A DNA stretch of 64,000 nucleotides, from contig NZ_FNGV01000002.1 of NCBI RefSeq assembly GCF_900103215.1, forward strand, positions 1 to 64,000, written 5' to 3'. The notes below the pieces were generated by a model. The model worked only from the letters and a program-made list of their open reading frames with translations. It was not told the DNA's origin and searched no databases. A program made the translations under genes and the position numbers. This document shows, one piece after another, positions 60,196 to 64,000 of this stretch (the stretch's first letter is position 1; each line of letters starts with the position of its first letter). This DNA comes from Kriegella aquimaris. GTDB taxonomy: Bacteria; Bacteroidota; Bacteroidia; Flavobacteriales; Flavobacteriaceae.

Positions 60196-61107
60196 TTAGT
60201 GTGAATTTTTTTTGGCGAAGAATGCGGCGCCGATGGCTCCGGCGTATCCTCCTAGTTTTGCTTCTTTAATTTTTATTTGATAGCCTCCCGGGCGCCATTC
60301 ATAATCGGACATGAATTTTTTTAAGGGTTCCAAAAGTGAATTGCCAGCTCCGGCCGTAATCCCTCCCCCCAAGACAATGAGTTCAGGAGAGAGAATGTTA
60401 GTCAGCGAAGCAAGGGCGACCGCTAATTTTTGAACAGATTCCAACCACCAGGTTTGAGCCTTTGGGTTTCCGATTTCATAAGCGTTCACCAACTCTCTGA
60501 CGTTTTTGAATCTGCCATTTGTTCTTTCATAAACCGAAAAATTACCTATTGCATGTTCCAAGCTGCCCGGCATATTGGTCATGGTAGGGGCGCCTTGAAA
60601 ATCAACGGTCATATGGCCGACATGGCCTGCTCTTTGTAAATTTCCCTGATAGAGTTTTCCGTTTATAATAATCCCTCCACCTACACCAGTGCCCAAAGTG
60701 AGCATCAATAGGTTTTGAATTCCTTTTTCATGATAAAAAGATTCATACTCTGCCAAACAGGCCGAATGCCCATCGTTGATAACCCTAATATCTCTTTTGA
60801 GTACCTGGGACCAGTTGAAATTTTCTATGCCCTCTAATCTTTCGGGCATGTGTAGGGTCATTGTGTTTTCAGAATCGACAAGACCGGGAGCAGAAATACC
60901 ACAAACGACTGCATCGGAGTTTCCTTGTGCATATTGTTCAGATTTCTCTTCAATAATCCGAACTATTTTTCTCTTCCAAAGTTCTTTCTCCGCGGATGCA
61001 TCTTCGGTCAACACTTCGCCATTTTCTAGAATTTTTCCTTTATCGTCTAGAATGACCGTCTTTATTTTTGTACCCCCGATGTCTATCCCCAGATAATATC
61101 TTTTCAT
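60196..61107 (-). CDS. ROK-family sugar kinase without the zinc cysteines
   Basis: 303 residues. ATP site YLGIDIGGTKIKTV near the N-terminus, catalytic Asp in RVINDGHSACLAE, glycine loop LTLGTGVGGGIIING and adenosine loop LIVLGGGITAG. The usual ROK zinc motif CxCGxxGC after GHMTVD is missing: the stretch reads FQGAPTMTNMPGSLE. The kinase may use a different way to stabilise the site or have unusual specificity. No DNA-binding domain, so it is an enzyme rather than a repressor. Substrate likely a hexose or amino sugar from the pathway. Confidence 0.85.
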   Translation of the reverse strand: MKRYYLGIDIGGTKIKTVILDDKGKILENGEVLTEDASAEKELWKRKIVRIIEEKSEQYAQGNSDAVVCGISAPGLVDSENTMTLHMPERLEGIENFNWSQVLKRDIRVINDGHSACLAEYESFYHEKGIQNLLMLTLGTGVGGGIIINGKLYQGNLQRAGHVGHMTVDFQGAPTMTNMPGSLEHAIGNFSVYERTNGRFKNVRELVNAYEIGNPKAQTWWLESVQKLAVALASLTNILSPELIVLGGGITAGAGNSLLEPLKKFMSDYEWRPGGYQIKIKEAKLGGYAGAIGAAFFAKKNSH

Positions 61108-61116
61108 TGCCGAAAT

Positions 61117-61902
61117 TTATTGATATTGCCCTTCGCTCAAGGCCCATCCTCCGTCTACAGCTAAAACTTGGCCCGTTATAAATTTCGAATCTGGGTGCAA
61201 GAACATGAGTACGGCACTATTAATGTCTTCAGATGCCCCTGGGCGCCCACCGTCCAGAGGTTGTTTGGTCTTTAAAAAAGATAGAATATCTTCATTTTCA
61301 GCAGCTCGTTTCGCCATGGGTGTAATAAATAGGCTTGGTGCGATTACATTTACACGGATGTTATGTTCGGCATAATAGGATGCTATCGATTTCGAAAAAC
61401 CAATAATTGCAGATTTTGCCGCGGCATAGGCATGGGTCACAAAATATTTAGGGGAAGGGGAGTAGCCCAATACCGATCCCATATTTAGAATCGCCCCTTC
61501 TTTATGATGCTCTAAAAAATAATTGACCATCGCCTGATTCGATAGCATCATCGAGGTCAAGTTCAGTTCCATGGTCTTGTTCCAACCTTCTAAGGTGATT
61601 TTATCCAATGCGCCGTCGCCCCATTTTCGACCACTTCCCCCGGCAACATGAAACATTCCGGTGATAGTGCCAAATTTATCATGAGCCATTTGAATGGCCG
61701 TCTTCGCGGTCTCGGGGTCAGTGGCGTCGCCACTTAGGGAAATGTTAATAGGACCCAAAATTGCCTCGGCCTTTTTACAGCTTTCGAGATTTCTTCCCAC
61801 GACCAGCACGTTAGCGCCTTTTTCTTTCAGCGCGATTGCTGCAGAAAGTCCCAAGCCGGTGGTTCCGCCCATGATGATATATGAAGTATTTTTAAAATCC
61901 AT
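61117..61902 (-). CDS. Short-chain dehydrogenase/reductase
   Basis: 261 residues from ATG 61902 (MDFKNTSYIIMGG), the standard SDR start; an ATG 13 codons earlier is less likely. Cofactor loop GGTTGLGL replaces TGxxxGxG. NAG-like part is AGGSGRKWG; catalytic Ser in NMGSVLGYS and YAAAK as Tyr/Lys pair. The final TGQVLAVDGGWAL is typical. NAD(P)-dependent oxidation or reduction of a sugar acid intermediate is expected. It lies 9 bp before the ROK gene and 81 bp after Gfo/Idh/MocA, same strand. Confidence 0.87.
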   Translation of the reverse strand: MDFKNTSYIIMGGTTGLGLSAAIALKEKGANVLVVGRNLESCKKAEAILGPINISLSGDATDPETAKTAIQMAHDKFGTITGMFHVAGGSGRKWGDGALDKITLEGWNKTMELNLTSMMLSNQAMVNYFLEHHKEGAILNMGSVLGYSPSPKYFVTHAYAAAKSAIIGFSKSIASYYAEHNIRVNVIAPSLFITPMAKRAAENEDILSFLKTKQPLDGGRPGASEDINSAVLMFLHPDSKFITGQVLAVDGGWALSEGQYQ

Positions 61903-61983
61903 AGTCTTTAAGTTCAGACAGTTAACATCTTGGTAGTGCATGATGCGGATATCGAATTTTCAGAAATGTCCATTGCAATTTTT

Positions 61984-63183
61984 TTATTCTGCCCGTGTTA
62001 CTTTTTGGGAAACTTTCCCTGATGTTTTATGTTTTAAGATGAGTGTAATATCTCCATTGGGCAAAATCTCTTTTTTTATTAAATAGTGGTCAACATCATA
62101 AGATTCCCAATGTTTTTGATTGTCTTCCGGGTCGTCGCCCCGCCAATCTTCTAAAACAATTGGTTCCCAAGTTTTGGTTTCTGCCGATTTGAAGGCGGCA
62201 TCCAAGATGGCATTCACCACGTACCCATCGTAAAAAGTTTCAAGGGGATCACGGTTTTCTTCAATGGCGTTAAACATGTCGGTAAACATGTGGGGGTATC
62301 CGAGTTCATGGGCTTCATCACCAACAGGAAACAACCAACCGGTGTTAGATTCGGCTTTTTCGGCAACATAGCCATCATCGCCTTTTCCCGTGGTGAACAT
62401 TTCAAAACCGGTACGCAAAAAACTATTGACCCAAATAGTACCTTCAGTACCCATAACCTCGTCACGGAGGTCCATTCCCCCTCTGAACGTCCAGCTTACT
62501 TCAAACTGACCGATGGCTCCATTCGTATATTTTACAAGGCCAATCGCATGGTCTTCGGCATCAATTGGGTGTACCTGCGTATCTGCCCAACACATCACTT
62601 CAATGGGTTTTATATTCTTACCGATAAAATTACGGCTGATTTCAACACAGTGGCAACCTAAATCGATAATGGCACCACCACCCGACTTTTCCTTGTCCCA
62701 AAACCAATCACTATGCGGACCTGGATGTGTTTCGCGCGACTTTGCCCAGAGTACGCGACCGATATCGCCACGCTTAACACTCTCCATCGATTTTAAAAAT
62801 TTGGGGGTATAGCAGAGGTCTTCCAGATACCCTCCAAAGATTCCGGCTTGCTCTACCGCATCAAGCATACGTTTCGCTTCCGCAGCTGTTCGACCCAATG
62901 GCTTGGTACAGATAACGTGTTTTTTGGCTTTTACACAAGCATGTACCGCGGCCTCATGTAAATGGTTGGGAAGTGAAATCAGCACCACATCGACGTCAGG
63001 ATGAGCAATGGCATCTTCCATGGATGTGCTGTAATGGGGCAATCCATAATCCGAGGCAAAGCGTTTGGCATTTTCTTCATTTCTAGAATAGACCATGACA
63101 ACATGGTCTCTGCGTCTTTGGGCGTGCAGCGATTCGGCATAAAAGCGGGCTATAAAACCCGAGCCCAGCATGGCGATTTTCAT
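61984..63183 (-). CDS. Gfo/Idh/MocA-family NAD(P)-dependent sugar dehydrogenase
   Basis: 399 residues. Rossmann start IAMLGSGFIARFYAESL; the CTKPLGRT segment stands at the family's conserved EKP site with its catalytic Lys; GGGAIIDLGCHCVEISRN carries the Asp/His pair of the C-terminal domain. The ~50-residue C-terminal extension (DDPEDNQKHWESYDVDHYLI) is longer than usual. Members oxidise or reduce sugars and inositols at a ring carbon. First gene of the six-gene operon ending at 57070. A perfect 32-bp palindrome lies 65 bp upstream of its start. Confidence 0.87.
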   Translation of the reverse strand: MKIAMLGSGFIARFYAESLHAQRRRDHVVMVYSRNEENAKRFASDYGLPHYSTSMEDAIAHPDVDVVLISLPNHLHEAAVHACVKAKKHVICTKPLGRTAAEAKRMLDAVEQAGIFGGYLEDLCYTPKFLKSMESVKRGDIGRVLWAKSRETHPGPHSDWFWDKEKSGGGAIIDLGCHCVEISRNFIGKNIKPIEVMCWADTQVHPIDAEDHAIGLVKYTNGAIGQFEVSWTFRGGMDLRDEVMGTEGTIWVNSFLRTGFEMFTTGKGDDGYVAEKAESNTGWLFPVGDEAHELGYPHMFTDMFNAIEENRDPLETFYDGYVVNAILDAAFKSAETKTWEPIVLEDWRGDDPEDNQKHWESYDVDHYLIKKEILPNGDITLILKHKTSGKVSQKVTRAE

Positions 63184-63247
63184 ATGCTATATATTTAATC
63201 TATATCGGAATAAATTTCTGTTAATCATATTGCTTTGGTAAAGGTAA

Positions 63248-63279
63248 GAAATTCAACTTGTACGTACAAGTTGAATTTC
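63248..63279. promoter_or_regulatory. Predicted GntR operator upstream of the Gfo/Idh/MocA operon
   Basis: Perfect 32-bp palindrome with core AACTTGTACGTACAAGTT at 63255-63272, extended on each side by GAAATTC/GAATTTC. It shares its 16 outer core bases with the site at 56281-56298. On the minus strand it is followed by TTACCTTTACC, a possible -7-like box, so binding would block the operon promoter. Confidence 0.75.
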
Positions 63280-63733
63280 CTACTTGGTCTTCTGGTTATT
63301 TTAACCTCTGCATGACACGAATGATTCATAAAACCCTTAATGTTAGCTATTTCTAAAAGGGACTTGTCTCCGAATGGGACATTTTTATATTACACCTGAG
63401 ATTCAATTATAAGCGTCTAGGTATCTGAAGTATGCTCCGTCATTATTGGATACCCATAGAAATTTTGAATTTGCCCTATTGCGACACTTTCATAGCATTT
63501 TTAGAAGCGTTTTATAGACAACGCCAAAGAGAGGTATTGCACACTACTATTGGTTTGATATAATATTTCTGAATCACATATAAATCATTGCTAGAAATGA
63601 AGTTTTGATGAGAATTAATGTCCTTGGTGGTTTAAAAAATAGGCTGCATCTCATTGGTTATGTCACTCCCTTTAATTTTTTCCTAAAGCAAAAAATTATG
63701 GGACCTATTGGAGTTTCTTCCATAATACCATTA
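63280..63733. other. Intergenic stretch without a gene
   Basis: No convincing coding region or RNA gene. A 71-codon open frame at 63605-63820 runs through the terminator hairpin and has no family or upstream signal, so it is not annotated. Confidence 0.4.
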
Positions 63734-63772
63734 AAAAACCAAAGAGTATATTTTGTACGCTCTTTGGTTTTT
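63734..63772. terminator. Terminator hairpin after the kelch gene, bidirectional in form
   Basis: AAAAACCAAAGAG (63734-63746) and CTCTTTGGTTTTT (63760-63772) are perfect 13-bp arms around a 13-base loop, with A-run and T-run on the two sides. It would stop the minus-strand kelch gene, 48 bp before this site, and could also work in the other direction. Confidence 0.8.
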
Positions 63773-63820
63773 AAATGCAGGTTACGCTATGCAATGTCTT
63801 GGCTATCGTTTGTACGGTAA

Positions 63821-64000
63821 CTATTCTATAGTCCAAACATCATTTACCCGATCTAATATGGAATTACTTTGCTGACCTCCTATGACCCAAATCTTAGAAT
63901 CAAAAATGGCGGAAGAATGACCATGCCTTGTTGAGAAAGGAGCTGAAGAAGTCGCTCTCGTCCAAGTAATACCATTAACACTTGACCAGATATCATTTTC
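63821..64000 (-). CDS. Kelch-repeat protein, 3' end only
   Basis: The minus strand is open from the window edge to TAG at 63823-63821, giving the last 59 residues. They contain a complete kelch blade (STRHGHSSAIFDSKIWVIGGQQ) preceded by NDIWSSVNGITWTRATSSAP and followed by NDVWTIE. Kelch repeats build beta-propellers of four to seven blades; the missing upstream part should hold the others. In such loci exported kelch proteins may bind or isomerise sugars (sialate mutarotase-like), but this fragment does not allow a choice. The product ends 48 bp before the terminator. Confidence 0.78.
   Translation of the reverse strand, partial: ENDIWSSVNGITWTRATSSAPFSTRHGHSSAIFDSKIWVIGGQQSNSILDRVNDVWTIE

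Noticed and set aside
63605-63820. 71-codon plus-strand frame near the right edge
   Set aside because: Contains the terminator hairpin of the kelch gene and has no family or upstream signals.

Overview
The window looks like a marine Bacteroidota genome, most probably a flavobacterium. Evidence: a SusC/SusD pair followed by an FG-GAP/ASPIC lipoprotein, Bacteroidota-style lipoprotein signals, few Shine-Dalgarno-like sites, and a tyrosine recombinase of the kind found on Bacteroidota mobile elements. It splits into two unrelated halves at about 28.1 kb.

Left half (1 to about 28,100): the right-hand part of a mobile genomic island. It opens with the end of a MOB relaxase and an accessory membrane gene. 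Next comes a module holding an HNH protein, a protein of unknown family and a DUF4407-like membrane protein, followed by an ECF sigma factor, a one-pass membrane TPR protein and a large membrane TPR-CHAT protease. A DUF4258-like gene, a decayed copy of the mobilisation gene tail, a broken CoiA-like gene and a zinc-finger nuclease follow. Three copies of a ~97-bp fold-back repeat punctuate this part. From 25.6 kb back to 11.4 kb, minus-strand defence genes are packed head to tail: an AbiE-like pair, a type IIG restriction-modification enzyme, Shedu, an exported coiled-coil protein, a small unknown protein, a Septu-like ATPase/HNH pair and McrBC. A convergent unknown HTH gene and the integrase close the island. 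A 45-bp 3' fragment of a CAU-anticodon tRNA gene with its terminator marks the attachment site. The intact tRNA should lie at the other end, left of the window.

Right half (28.1-64 kb): chromosomal carbohydrate catabolism. It contains a PQQ-type dehydrogenase/cytochrome c lipoprotein; a minus-strand run with a beta-helix protein, a predicted alpha-toroid enzyme, an enolase-superfamily dehydratase, an RraA-like protein, a sugar-binding/PKD protein and an amidohydrolase, all with export signals; and the plus-strand SusC-SusD-ASPIC outer-membrane set. A minus-strand block of phytanoyl-CoA-type dioxygenase, sugar isomerase, haem-binding dehydrogenase, metallo-beta-lactamase-fold hydrolase and MetE-like methyltransferase follows. 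Last come a GntR/UTRA regulator and a six-gene minus-strand operon (Gfo/Idh/MocA, SDR, ROK, SIS, FAD oxidoreductase, phosphotriesterase-like). Matching palindromes next to gntR/metE-like and upstream of the Gfo operon suggest one regulon. The likely logic is capture and cleavage of a glycan outside the cell, oxidation/dehydration of released sugar acids in the envelope, and cytoplasmic processing under GntR control. The substrate cannot be named from sequence. The window ends in the 3' end of a kelch-repeat gene.
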